Assembly (NCBI GenBank): GCA_016201105.1
Contig: JACQDN010000067.1
Coordinates: forward strand, 19,510 to 83,509
Length of the DNA: 64,000 nucleotides
Source of the DNA: Pseudomonadota bacterium
Lineage (GTDB): Bacteria > Pseudomonadota > Alphaproteobacteria > Micropepsales > Micropepsaceae
Direction: 5' to 3'
Each line of letters starts with the position of its first letter. The stretch's first letter is position 1. The notes below the pieces were generated by a model, which saw only the letters and a program-made list of their open reading frames with translations, did not search any database and was not told where the DNA came from. The position numbers and the translations under genes are program-made. Positions 15,190 to 23,484 of this stretch are shown piece after piece.

Positions 15190-16812
15190 CTAAACCGCCA
15201 GCGCCCTCTCGAGGAGTTCGGTTTCGGCGCGAAGGCCGAGGTCGCTTGCGCCGTATTGCGCAAACGGGGCCGCCGCGAAGCGGGTGCGGGCATAGAGCGA
15301 AGCAAAGGGCGAACCCGCCTCCACCAGCGCCGCCACGGCAGCCAACCGCGCCAGTCCCTCGCAGATATAGCGCGCGTGCCGTTCGGCGTCGCCCGCGCGC
15401 AGCCGCGCCTTGAGTTCGGACACGAACGGCGGGAGATCGAGCACTTCGCCGGCCGTCTTGGCCAGCCGGTCGATCGTGTCGCTGGCGGCATCGGGCTGGC
15501 GCGATGCGGCGCGCAGCACATCGAGCGCCATGACATTGCCCGAACCTTCCCAGATCGCGTTGAGCGGCGCTTCGCGATAGTAGCGCGCCAGGGGAAGTTC
15601 TTCGCTGTAACCGTTGCCGCCGAGGCATTCGAGCGCTTCGTAGACGAATTGCGGCGCCGATTTGCAGACGAGGTATTTGATCGCCGGCGTCATCAGCCGC
15701 AACCACGCGGCTTCGGCGCCGTTCTCGCGAAGATCGGAGGCGCGGGCAAGGCGGAAGGCGAGGGCGGCCTGGGCTTCCAGTTCGAGTGCAAGGTCGGCGG
15801 CCACGGCGCGCATGGCCGGCTGATCGACAAGACGTCTTTGAAAGACCGAACGGTTGCGAATGTGGCTGATCGCCTGCGACAGCGCGATGCGCATAAGGCC
15901 GGCAGAAGCGACGGCGCAATCGATGCGCGTCAGCTGCACCATCTCGATGATGGTGCGCACGCCTTGGCTTTCGGGGCCGATGCGCTGGGCATAAGCGGCG
16001 TGAAACTCCACTTCCGACGACGCGTTGGATTTGTTGCCGAGCTTGTCCTTCAAGCGCTGAAAGCGCAGGGCATTGAGCGATCCGTCGGGCTTAAAGCGCG
16101 GCATCAGATAGCAGGTCAATCCGCCCTCGCCCTGCGCCAGCACGAGGAACGCATCGCACATCGGCGCCGACATGAACCATTTGTGGCCGCTGATCTCGAC
16201 GTGATCGCCGTGGTTCACGGCGGTGGTGATGTTGGCGCGCACATCGGTCCCGCCCTGGCGCTCCGTCATGCCCATGCCGATGGTGACGCCCGCTTTCTGC
16301 GTCCACGGCTTAAGCGACGGATCATAGTCACGAGAGAGAATCTTGGCTTTCCAAGCGGCAAGAAGGCTCGGCTCGGCCGCGAGCGCGCCGAAACAGGCAT
16401 GCGTCATGGTGATGGGGCAGAGATGGCCGCTTTCGGCTTGCGTCGCCATATAAAGACGCATCGCGCGCTGGGTCATCGGCGCATGCGGCTCCGAGCCGTC
16501 ATGCGCGGAAGAATGAATTCCGTAAGCGATGCTCTTTGCCATCAGCGCGTGATAGGCCGGATGGAATTCCACGCGATCGATCCGGTTGCCTCTGCCGTCC
16601 AGCGCGCGCAGGCGCGGCGGGTTCTCGTTCGCGATACGCCCCAGTTCGAGCGTTTCGGCCGAGCCGAAGTCGCGGCCGCAGAGAGACAGCGACTCTTCAT
16701 CCAGCCCATAGCGCTTGGCCGCATCGACCAACGGCCGGTCCGCACGAAACAAGTCGACGTCGGCGAAAGGGGGAGACTGGTTGAACGAAGCGTCTTCGAG
16801 AAACGTCTGCAT
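15190..16812 (-). CDS. aidB: AidB-like acyl-CoA dehydrogenase (alkylation-response type)
   Basis: A 540-residue protein of the acyl-CoA dehydrogenase superfamily. GMTERQGGTDVRANIT (about residues 181-196) and the C-terminal CLGGNGYSEELPLARYYRE with NAIWEGSGNVMALDVLRA are typical of AidB, an FAD protein linked to the adaptive response to DNA methylation; some members are isovaleryl-CoA dehydrogenases instead. The start at 16812 is preceded by GGATGGAG and by the MQTFLEDASFNQSP beginning; the frame reading further upstream overlaps the neighbouring gene and is not used. No ada or alkB gene is nearby. Confidence 0.85.
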   Translation of the reverse strand: MQTFLEDASFNQSPPFADVDLFRADRPLVDAAKRYGLDEESLSLCGRDFGSAETLELGRIANENPPRLRALDGRGNRIDRVEFHPAYHALMAKSIAYGIHSSAHDGSEPHAPMTQRAMRLYMATQAESGHLCPITMTHACFGALAAEPSLLAAWKAKILSRDYDPSLKPWTQKAGVTIGMGMTERQGGTDVRANITTAVNHGDHVEISGHKWFMSAPMCDAFLVLAQGEGGLTCYLMPRFKPDGSLNALRFQRLKDKLGNKSNASSEVEFHAAYAQRIGPESQGVRTIIEMVQLTRIDCAVASAGLMRIALSQAISHIRNRSVFQRRLVDQPAMRAVAADLALELEAQAALAFRLARASDLRENGAEAAWLRLMTPAIKYLVCKSAPQFVYEALECLGGNGYSEELPLARYYREAPLNAIWEGSGNVMALDVLRAASRQPDAASDTIDRLAKTAGEVLDLPPFVSELKARLRAGDAERHARYICEGLARLAAVAALVEAGSPFASLYARTRFAAAPFAQYGASDLGLRAETELLERALAV

Positions 16813-16901
16813 CGCGCTCCATCCTTTACGCTGCCGCTTCCGTGAAGCGTGCGCCCGGCCGGCGGCCGTGGCAAGCGTGACGCGATGCTTGAGTCGGAGC
16901 G

Positions 16902-17273
16902 CTAGCCCGCCAAGGCCTTGGTGTAAGTCGCCATGTCGAAATAGTCGCGCCAGGTTTTGATCTTGCCGTCCTTCATCTCGAAAACCCCGCAACAGGGAAG
17001 AGTCACACTCTTGCCGCCGACCGTGGTTCGATCGACGCGCTCGGCGATGACGACGTCGCCGTGCGACACGAGGTTGAGGATGTCCCACTGCGTCGCCGTC
17101 CAGCTTTTCAGGAACGCCGCGATGAAGCCGCGCAGGTTGTCGCGTCCGGCGACGGGCGCGAGGGGCATGTTGTGGTAGACGCCGTCGCTGGCGAAGAAAT
17201 CCACCAGCTCATTCACGTCGAGCCGCGACCATGCCTTGATGAAGTTTCGCACGATCTCTTCATTGCTTACCAT
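16902..17273 (-). CDS. Limonene-1,2-epoxide hydrolase-like protein
   Basis: A 123-residue protein of the SnoaL/NTF2-like fold. The pairs ERVDR (residues about 77-81) and WRDYFD (about 108-113) match the Arg-x-Asp and Asp catalytic positions of limonene-1,2-epoxide hydrolase. The start MVSNEEIVRNFIKAW is typical. Such enzymes open small epoxides, and many relatives act on unknown substrates. It lies between the AidB-like and the 2OG oxygenase genes on the same strand, 32 bases from the latter, so a shared transcript and an oxidative lipid or terpene-like route are possible. Confidence 0.75.
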   Translation of the reverse strand: MVSNEEIVRNFIKAWSRLDVNELVDFFASDGVYHNMPLAPVAGRDNLRGFIAAFLKSWTATQWDILNLVSHGDVVIAERVDRTTVGGKSVTLPCCGVFEMKDGKIKTWRDYFDMATYTKALAG

Positions 17274-17305
17274 GAATATTCCCTTCCTCGCCGCTGTTTC
17301 CGTCT

Positions 17306-18403
17306 TTAAGCGGACTCCACCGCATAGTCGTCGCCATAGAACTTGGCTGTGCTGCGAGTGTGGAAGGTGATGGCTTTGACCGGCTCATATTTCGGCGCGC
17401 CCAGGCCGGGCAGCACTTCGAGGGTTTCGTCCTCCCACACATAGACCGCGATCGGGAATGAGACTCTGGCTTTGCTCAGGTGCGAGCCGTCGGCCGGTTT
17501 GCCGACGCGATGGGTCGTCGACGGCAGGCGGTCGTTGGTGATGCGCTGCATGTAATCGCCGGTGTTGATGATGATCGAATTCTGCGGCGCGCGCAGGCGC
17601 ACCCACTTGTTGCTGCGATGGTTCCAGATCTGCAGGCCGTCGAGCTTTGGCGCCGGCAGAATCGTGAACAGATCGACGTCTTCATGTCCGAGCAGGCGCC
17701 CGGCGCCGGAGCGTTCCTGAGCGGCCGTTATCGGCGGGTAGTAGTTCAGGCGCATGCCGAAGTTGGTGCCACTGAGTTTGCGGTCGTAGACATGGGGATC
17801 GCAGCCGAGGCCCTGGAACATCGCCTGCGCGATGGGTTTGAACAGCGCCTCGTGCGCAAGAGCGAGGCGACGAAACTCCCGCTCGTACTCCGCCCGCGGC
17901 CAGTAATCTTCCGCGCGCCAATCCTCCGCGAGCAACGGCGCGTCGCGATGCTGGGGCCCGTTGTTCTGGGGCATATCGAAGGCGCGCCTGCACCACACCC
18001 AACCCTCCACTAGGTCCGGATGGATGTCGCTGGTTTCCTCCAGCGGAAAGTAGCCCTGGCTCACCGAGCCGTGACGCTTGGCACGGAAGCGCATCTTCTC
18101 GGCGAGCGATGTCGAGGTGAACAGCTCGAGCACGGAATCATGGATCCGATCGTAGAGCCCCGGTTCGACACCGTGCCCGGTCAAGACGGCAAAGCCGATC
18201 TCCTGCAGCGCGCCGGCGAAGGCTTGCGCAAAACGCGCTTTGTCTTTCGCATCGCCGTGCAGAAACGGGCCGAGATCCAGCGTGCTGATCCGGGTGTCGT
18301 CGTCGAACTGGTCGCTCTCATGTTCGGCCAGACGATAGGTATGCGTCTTGCGCACCTGATCGTATTTCGTGAAGTCCTGGTTGAGAGCAGTGGGATCGGC
18401 CAT
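17306..18403 (-). CDS. 2-oxoglutarate/Fe(II)-dependent dioxygenase, isopenicillin-N-synthase type
   Basis: A 365-residue protein with the N-terminal DIOX region (STLDLGPFLHGD, then GFAVLTGHGVEP) and the catalytic 2OG-Fe(II) domain. GHEDVDLFTIL gives the His-x-Asp iron ligands (about residues 239-241), STTHRVG the distal His, and KARVSFPIAVY the 2OG-binding Arg-x-Ser. Family members carry out hydroxylation, desaturation or ring closure; the substrate is unknown. It heads a leftward group with the epoxide-hydrolase-like and AidB-like genes. Confidence 0.82.
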   Translation of the reverse strand: MADPTALNQDFTKYDQVRKTHTYRLAEHESDQFDDDTRISTLDLGPFLHGDAKDKARFAQAFAGALQEIGFAVLTGHGVEPGLYDRIHDSVLELFTSTSLAEKMRFRAKRHGSVSQGYFPLEETSDIHPDLVEGWVWCRRAFDMPQNNGPQHRDAPLLAEDWRAEDYWPRAEYEREFRRLALAHEALFKPIAQAMFQGLGCDPHVYDRKLSGTNFGMRLNYYPPITAAQERSGAGRLLGHEDVDLFTILPAPKLDGLQIWNHRSNKWVRLRAPQNSIIINTGDYMQRITNDRLPSTTHRVGKPADGSHLSKARVSFPIAVYVWEDETLEVLPGLGAPKYEPVKAITFHTRSTAKFYGDDYAVESA

Positions 18404-18560
18404 GCCGGAAGCTTAGCGCGCGGAGTGGATTTTTTACAGAGCCTGAATTCGGTGACGGGAGCGGTGTTCCGCACATATTTCCCCATTGTGATGTCCGGTT
18501 CTCATTCGCGGCGGACGGCGCAACTGGTATCGTGCCTTCCAACTCGTAAGTGGGGGTGAA

Positions 18561-18827
18561 ATGGATCTTCGCCGCGTGCTCATTCGAGGATGGTTGCTGC
18601 TCACAGCAATCTGGACGTTGTATTTTCTGCATCACGCAATCGCCAACTGTGAAAGTTTTAGCGGCCGGGACGCTCATCTACTGGATGCGCTCCCAAAGTT
18701 TGGGATCGGCCCTGTGCATGGCAGCGATGGCCTCAGCCAGACCGTCCATAGGCAAGCGGACAGTCGGCTGCATGCCGTCATGGCCGGGCGGAAACTCCAG
18801 AGTCGCCTGAGACGCCGCAACCAATAG
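18561..18827 (+). CDS. short membrane-protein-like frame, possibly a gene remnant
   Basis: An 88-residue frame whose first 33 residues (MDLRRVLIRGWLLLTAIWTL) look like a genuine membrane-anchored start with GGGGGTGAA upstream. The rest overlaps, on the opposite strand, the end of the TonB/IalB-like gene and has shadow-like composition. It may be the 5' remnant of a gene whose remainder was lost. The only other content of 18404-18560 is presumably the promoter of the divergent 2OG oxygenase gene. Confidence 0.3.
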   Translation: MDLRRVLIRGWLLLTAIWTLYFLHHAIANCESFSGRDAHLLDALPKFGIGPVHGSDGLSQTVHRQADSRLHAVMAGRKLQSRLRRRNQ

Positions 18828-19805
18828 AGTCTCCTGATCGACGGAAAAGCCGCTCAACGCCGTGCAACCGTCCTTGTCGGTACAACCCACGACAGGAAGC
18901 TTCACGCCTTGATCGCCGAGTTCGAGCAGCACGGTATCGCCCTTTTTGGCCAACGGCGGCATGCGAATGATCATCGCTATGCTTCGACTCAGGCCGAGGA
19001 GGCGGAACGACACGGCCATTACAGCCTGTTCCGGATTCTGTTTGCTGTGAAAGATCATCATGACGTGACAGCGACCCATCGTAACCGGTCGGACCGCAGT
19101 CCTCGCTGGCGGCTGGGCGGCTATTGCCGATAGCGGCGTAGGGGTATCTGGCTTTGCGCCCGCTGTGGTGAGCGACGTAACCGGCTTTTGATCCGCCGAG
19201 ATGGCCGGCGCTGCACTGGGTGTGGAAATCACAGTTGTTGGGGCGGGCGGCGAAGGGGAATCTGCCGGCTTCTCGGGTTCGCTTAGGATCATTGCCGAGC
19301 TTTTGCAATCGAGTTCCCAGGTCGCGACCTTGAGATTCCCAACCCAGCCGGCATGGATTTGTAAGAATGATGTATCCGTCGACGGAGGGCGGACAACGGT
19401 GTCCCTGCCGCTGCTGCAATGATCGGTACAACCTATCTTGGGGGCGGCCGCCTCGGAAGGGGACGACGAGAGCGTCCAGCGAACGTTGGTCTGCCACGAG
19501 ACCTCGACCGGCGCGCCGTTTTCAACGGTGGAACGGTATTTCCACGTGTACGCGCACTCCACAGCGGCGTCGTCGAGCTCCTGATTGCCACTCGATCCCA
19601 CCACCGAAACGTCTTTCACACGACCTTGCACAGTGATCGTGAATTGCAAAAAGGTGGTACCTTCGATGCCGGCTCGCACAGCAGCAGCCGGGTATTCGCA
19701 ATTATGGGATGTCCCGATCGTCGTCGACGCTTCGGGTGGGGGTGCGGTCACGGGCGGCGGCACATCGGCTACACCCATGAGCAATACCAAAAGTGCTGCC
19801 AGCAT
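18678..19805 (-). CDS. TonB C-terminal domain joined to an IalB-like domain, exported
   Basis: A 375-residue protein with a short signal (MLAALLVLLMGVADV). Residues about 30-112 (EYPAAAVRAGIEGTTFLQFT, VVGSSGNQELDDAAV) are a TonB C-terminal domain, here without the usual Pro-rich spacer and membrane anchor arrangement. A Pro/Ala/Thr-rich linker follows, then residues about 240-345 (CHVMMIFHSKQNPEQAVMAV, LLELGDQGVKLPVVGC) resemble the invasion-associated IalB domain. This combination is unusual. The protein probably works in the periplasm. It is transcribed alone, convergent with the short frame at 18561. Confidence 0.7.
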   Translation of the reverse strand: MLAALLVLLMGVADVPPPVTAPPPEASTTIGTSHNCEYPAAAVRAGIEGTTFLQFTITVQGRVKDVSVVGSSGNQELDDAAVECAYTWKYRSTVENGAPVEVSWQTNVRWTLSSSPSEAAAPKIGCTDHCSSGRDTVVRPPSTDTSFLQIHAGWVGNLKVATWELDCKSSAMILSEPEKPADSPSPPAPTTVISTPSAAPAISADQKPVTSLTTAGAKPDTPTPLSAIAAQPPARTAVRPVTMGRCHVMMIFHSKQNPEQAVMAVSFRLLGLSRSIAMIIRMPPLAKKGDTVLLELGDQGVKLPVVGCTDKDGCTALSGFSVDQETLLVAASQATLEFPPGHDGMQPTVRLPMDGLAEAIAAMHRADPKLWERIQ

Positions 19806-20028
19806 TTTTCACCCCGCTGCTGGACTATAACCCGAGGCCCAAATTAGGAGAACTGTCGCAATTCAGAATTCGGCGGAAAACGGGGATAGCAAAAGCTGAA
19901 TCGGATTGAAAATGGTCTTTAACAAGGTTTTTGTTCCGAAAGCATCGTCCGCACCACGACAAAGATTCCACTTGGTGGTAACGCTCATGATTCGCATCAT
20001 CTCTTCGGACATCGGAGTTCGTGGGACC

Positions 20029-20751
20029 ATGGCCAGTCTTCAAGGCAAGAAAGTCGTCGTCATTGGAGGCACGTCGGGAATCGGGTTCGCTGTCGCCAGC
20101 GCTGCGCATGATGACGGCGCCCAGGTGATTGTGGCCTCCAGCCAGCAGGTGAAAGTCGATGGCGCCGTGAAACAGCTCGGCGCCAAGGCCAGCGGCTCGG
20201 CGCTCGACGTCAAGAACGAGGACGATGTGAAGCGCTTCTTCGGCGATGTCGGGCGCTTCGATCATCTGGTGTTCACCGCCGGCGATTGGGGCGGGGGCAC
20301 GTTCGGCGGCGGGACGTTGCAGGAGATGGATCTGGCCGCCGCCGCGCAGACTTTCGCGGTGCGCTTTTGGGGCGCGTTGGCGGCGGTCAAGCACGGCTGC
20401 GCCCGCATCGCCGAAGGCGGATCCATTACGCTGACGGACGGGATTATCGCGCATCGGCCCATGAAAGGCGCAGCCGTCGCCACCGCCATGGCCGGGTCGA
20501 TCGAGCATCTGGTGCGCGGGCTTGCCTTCGATCTCGCGCCGGTGCGGGTCAATGCGGTTTGCCCCGGATTCGTTTTCACCGAACGCGCCAAATTGTATCC
20601 GGAAGAGATGCTCAAACGTTTCACCGCCACGCTGCCCCTGCCGCGCAGCGCCACGCCCGCCGAAGCGGCTGAGGCCTATCTCTACTTGATGCGCGGCGGT
20701 TACACGACGGGGCAGGTGCTCATCGTGGACGGCGGGCGTTCTCTCGTTTGA
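20029..20751 (+). CDS. Short-chain dehydrogenase/reductase-like protein lacking the usual Tyr/Lys
   Basis: A 240-residue Rossmann protein. GGTSGIG (residues 13-19) is the NAD(P)-binding motif and VNAVCPGF (about 182-189) the usual C-terminal element; VDGGRSLV closes it. Where YxxxK is expected the sequence reads VATAMAGSIEHLV, so both catalytic Tyr and Lys are absent, and the Ser region reads GSITLTDG. It may be inactive, use other residues, or bind cofactor only. The ATG at 20029 follows GGAG; the frame is open 40 codons further upstream without support. Confidence 0.75.
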   Translation: MASLQGKKVVVIGGTSGIGFAVASAAHDDGAQVIVASSQQVKVDGAVKQLGAKASGSALDVKNEDDVKRFFGDVGRFDHLVFTAGDWGGGTFGGGTLQEMDLAAAAQTFAVRFWGALAAVKHGCARIAEGGSITLTDGIIAHRPMKGAAVATAMAGSIEHLVRGLAFDLAPVRVNAVCPGFVFTERAKLYPEEMLKRFTATLPLPRSATPAEAAEAYLYLMRGGYTTGQVLIVDGGRSLV

Positions 20752-20853
20752 TGCGATTTTTTCGATGGAGCGGGAAAAACACCAGTTCTACGGCTACGCG
20801 TTGACTTCTTGCGCGATCGCGGGGAACACTTCCCACAGGGTCTGGGTAGCCGC

Positions 20854-21213
20854 ATGGCGATCGGAGTCTTTCGTCTTTGTTTCAAGGCCGGTGCGCTCGT
20901 TGCTGCCGCGATGCTGCTTTCGACGCACGCCTTCGCGGTCGGCGAAAGAGAAACCGTCACCATCAAGTCCGATAAGCGCAACACCCCGCCGCCCAAGGTG
21001 CGCACGATGCCGCCTTCAAGCATTCCCGTCGTTCAAGCGCCCATAACGCGCATCGATCCGGTGAACGCCAATCCGAAAGTTGGTTTCGGAGCCAGCGGTG
21101 GGCCCGGCGGCCAACTCGGATTCCAAGGCGGCGGCAACACCGGGGTCAGCCGCGCCGCGAACATCGACACGGCGAGAGCGCCTCCCCCCGGCAGCGGCAC
21201 ATCGGGGCGCTGA
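20854..21213 (+). CDS. hypothetical exported Gly/Pro-rich protein
   Basis: A 119-residue protein with a Sec signal (FKAGALVAAAMLLSTHAFA) and a mature part of low complexity rich in Pro, Gly and Asn (FGASGGPGGQLGFQGGGN). I see no domain. A start 15 codons earlier is possible but spoils the signal peptide. It lies between the SDR-like gene and the membrane-anchored gene at 21271 on the same strand with no sign of coupling. Confidence 0.55.
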   Translation: MAIGVFRLCFKAGALVAAAMLLSTHAFAVGERETVTIKSDKRNTPPPKVRTMPPSSIPVVQAPITRIDPVNANPKVGFGASGGPGGQLGFQGGGNTGVSRAANIDTARAPPPGSGTSGR

Positions 21214-21270
21214 TTTCGCCGGGAGCATCTCGTATTGTCGGCTCAGCGATAATTCTCATAGCGAGTCCTC

Positions 21271-21804
21271 ATGAGCCTTACAGACTTGGCCTCCCTGGGC
21301 AGCTTCGTCAGCGGTGCGGCGGTTCTCGTCTCGCTTGTCTATCTCAGCCTGCAGATCCGGCAGAGCACCAAACATTCGCAGGCGCTGATTCAGCAGGGCC
21401 GCGCCGCGCGGATCAGCGACACCTCTTTGCGTCTGGCCGAGTTGCGCGCCGATGACGGGCTCGACAAGTGCTTTGAAGGGTCGCCCGATGTCAGTCCCAA
21501 GGATCTCGCTCGTTTTCTTTTCGTCTGCCGCTCCATCTTCGTCAGCGCGGAGGATTCCTATTTCCAGAATCTGCAAGGCTTGCTGGACAAAGTCGCGTTC
21601 GAGAGTTTCGAGAGTAGCGTGAAAGCCGGCATGGCGTCACCCGGCATTGCAGCAGGATGGCTTATGACCCGCGAAATGTACGAGCCGCAGTTTCGCGACT
21701 ACCTGGACCGCACCATGGGCGACATGCCCGGACGAGCGTCTCCCGAGAAGCGTCGATTGGCGAACTGGAAGGCTGCGATCGCGCAGGTCACGGGCGAGAC
21801 GTAG
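21271..21804 (+). CDS. membrane-anchored hypothetical protein, paralog of 43207-43719
   Basis: A 177-residue protein beginning with one membrane helix (SLGSFVSGAAVLVSLVYLSLQ, about residues 8-28) followed by IRQSTKHSQALIQQGRAAR, and a helical cytosolic or periplasmic part (SAEDSYFQNLQGLLD, MYEPQFRDYLDRTMGD). The gene at 43207 encodes a relative with the same start (LASLLFVGLQIRQNTKSQK) and the same size. I know such proteins only as uncharacterised alphaproteobacterial proteins. Its function is open. Confidence 0.7.
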   Translation: MSLTDLASLGSFVSGAAVLVSLVYLSLQIRQSTKHSQALIQQGRAARISDTSLRLAELRADDGLDKCFEGSPDVSPKDLARFLFVCRSIFVSAEDSYFQNLQGLLDKVAFESFESSVKAGMASPGIAAGWLMTREMYEPQFRDYLDRTMGDMPGRASPEKRRLANWKAAIAQVTGET

Positions 21805-21837
21805 TCACGTCGCGCGCCGTCTCCTGCTTTGCCGCTC

Positions 21838-22173
21838 TCACTCCGGCACCAGAAAGTTGAACGGCTTGCCGCGCGAGGCGGGATTCCAGCCGGCGTCCAT
21901 GGCGCGGCGAATGTCCGCCTCGACGGCGCGCGGATCTATCTTGGGGCGTTCGGGAACATGCGCCATGCCGCTCGGCTTCTTCTCGCCGAACGGATATTCG
22001 AGGATCAGTTCGCGGCGAGTGCTTTGCGCGAGCCGAACGAGGATGCGCAGGCCTTGATGGCCAAGGTCTGTGGTGTATCGCGGTTCGCTGCGGCGCTGCC
22101 AATAGAGCTCGAAACCGTCGATGGTGACGGCGTGCCGATTGGACTGCTCTTGCCGCTTTTTCTGACCGCGCAT
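21838..22173 (-). CDS. hypothetical protein
   Basis: A 111-residue basic protein (MRGQKKRQEQSNRHAVTIDG) with a compact beta-rich centre (FELYWQRRSEPRYTTDLGHQ, RRELILEYPFG) and the C-terminal stretch IRRAMDAGWNPASRGKPF. Families with the 'AMDAGWxPxSRGK' ending occur in many proteobacteria, but I cannot name one with certainty. A partial copy of the 3' end lies at 22948-23038. Convergent with the gene at 21271, 33 bases apart. Confidence 0.65.
   Translation of the reverse strand: MRGQKKRQEQSNRHAVTIDGFELYWQRRSEPRYTTDLGHQGLRILVRLAQSTRRELILEYPFGEKKPSGMAHVPERPKIDPRAVEADIRRAMDAGWNPASRGKPFNFLVPE
21852..21942. repeat. Duplicated 91-bp segment, intact-gene copy
   Basis: The 3' part of the leftward gene at 21838-22173. 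It is repeated in the same orientation at 22948-23038 with only a few substitutions. Confidence 0.75.
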
Positions 22174-22379
22174 GATTCACAGCTCTTCTTCCGGGCCGTC
22201 TTCTAGCTCGCTTTGTCGTCTCCCGCGAGCGCGAGGACAAAAATAGCGGGGCGGTGCGCCCAATTTCTCCAAGATCGCGGTTGCCCGCAGGTTCCCGCTG
22301 TCGGGTCTGTCGTGCGTTATCGATTCGCGTACGGTCAAATACTTAGCGCCGCCACCCCTGAAATCCGCGATACTACGCG

Positions 22380-22949
22380 TTGATTGTTGATGCTCGCCGT
22401 CGATCCGTTGTCACAGAGTTCAATGCGAAAGCCGTGGCGCTCGATTGGGCGGTACGCTGCGACGATGCCCTGATATTCGACCATGCCGAGCTGACCGCTC
22501 TGTGCAATTTATGGCTCAGCAAGGTGCAAGACGGCCGGCTTCCGTCGCGCGAGCAGTTCGATTTGCGAACCCTCAAGACCTTCGTGCGCAACGTCTCGAT
22601 CATCGAGCGCGTCGCCGACGAGGGGCCGCGCTACCGGTTTCGCCTGCTCGGCACGGACATGGTGCAGGTGTTCGGCGAGGTCACGGGAAAGCTACTCGAC
22701 GATGTGGTTCCGCCCGAGCGGCTGGACAATTGGAATGCAGGGTACGATGCGGTTCTGGCTTGCGGCCTGCCTCTGCGCTTCGTGAGCCACTATCGCATTC
22801 CAAAGGTCGATTACCTCACGGGCGAAAGCTTCACCGCACCGTTGCGCACGGACGAAGGGCCGCCACGCACGATCCTCGCGGCCACGTTTGTGAAGACGAA
22901 GCAGAGCACGACGCCGCCGTGGCAAGACAAAGCGGACGGAAGAACGTGA
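22380..22949 (+). CDS. PAS_5-type sensory protein
   Basis: A 189-residue protein of the PAS_5 kind: LCNLWLSKVQDGRLPSREQF (about residues 42-61), followed by RTLKTFVRNVSIIERV, RYRFRLLGTDMVQVFG and LDNWNAGYDAVLACGLPL. Many alphaproteobacteria carry several such single-domain proteins; their ligand and partner are unknown. The only in-frame start is a TTG at 22380 or a GTG near 22434, both with poor ribosome sites. Its C-terminal codons run to the edge of the duplicated 91-bp segment, so the end may have been changed by that duplication. Confidence 0.7.
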   Translation: MIVDARRRSVVTEFNAKAVALDWAVRCDDALIFDHAELTALCNLWLSKVQDGRLPSREQFDLRTLKTFVRNVSIIERVADEGPRYRFRLLGTDMVQVFGEVTGKLLDDVVPPERLDNWNAGYDAVLACGLPLRFVSHYRIPKVDYLTGESFTAPLRTDEGPPRTILAATFVKTKQSTTPPWQDKADGRT

Positions 22950-23038
22950 AAGTTGAAGGGCTTGCCGCGCGAGGCCGGATTCCAGCCGGCGTCCACGGCG
23001 CGGCGAATGTCCGCCTCGACGACGCGCGGATCGATCTT
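22948..23038 (-). pseudogene. Partial duplicate of the 3' end of the gene at 21838
   Basis: A 91-base copy of 21852-21942. It can encode MDAGWNPASRGKPFNFH on the minus strand, but the 5' half of the gene is missing. Position: immediately after the PAS_5-type gene and before the zinc-ribbon gene. A remnant of a segmental duplication or gene conversion. Confidence 0.65.
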
Positions 23039-23058
23039 ACGTTCGGCCGGCGATCGCT

Positions 23059-23472
23059 TCAGTCGCCGGCCAGGGAGAAGCTGCGGCTGGTTTCAATGCG
23101 ATGAGCCTTCAGCCCATCCCACACGCCGCGCGCAGTCTGCACACCTAGGGCAAGGTGGGACGGACAGCGGCAATCGCTCTTGCGCGGGGTTGGGCATTGC
23201 TCGATCAACCCGGCGATGGCGGAAAGCGTCGCCACCGGAACGCGGTATCCGGTATGCCGTGTCGCTTCGGCGCCCAAGACACCGCGGCGCGACTCCTCAT
23301 AAACCGCCAGAGCACGGCAGCCGCAATTGGCGCAGCTTACGATCTGCAGCGCGATCTCGTCACTTGACGCATCGGCCGGCAATTCGATTGCGGGGCCGAC
23401 GACGAGCGCATGGCGCGCGCAATCTGGACATAAAAGGCGACTCTCGCTCATGCACGGCACCGCGCTTTCCAA
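23059..23472 (-). CDS. small Cys-rich (zinc-ribbon-like) protein
   Basis: A 137-residue protein with CPDC (about residues 15-18) and CANCGC (about 47-52), spaced like a zinc ribbon, and a third Cys pair in KSDCRCPSH. No enzyme domain is seen. The TTG at 23472 has GGAG five bases upstream; the ATG seven codons later (23451) does not, so the TTG is preferred. It starts 12 bases after the stop of the leftward gene at 23485, so the two are likely co-transcribed. Confidence 0.65.
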   Translation of the reverse strand: MESAVPCMSESRLLCPDCARHALVVGPAIELPADASSDEIALQIVSCANCGCRALAVYEESRRGVLGAEATRHTGYRVPVATLSAIAGLIEQCPTPRKSDCRCPSHLALGVQTARGVWDGLKAHRIETSRSFSLAGD

Positions 23473-23484
23473 TGCGACTCCGCC

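Noticed and set aside
15256..16845. 529-codon plus-strand frame opposite aidB
   Set aside because: Antisense shadow; the minus strand has the AidB motifs.
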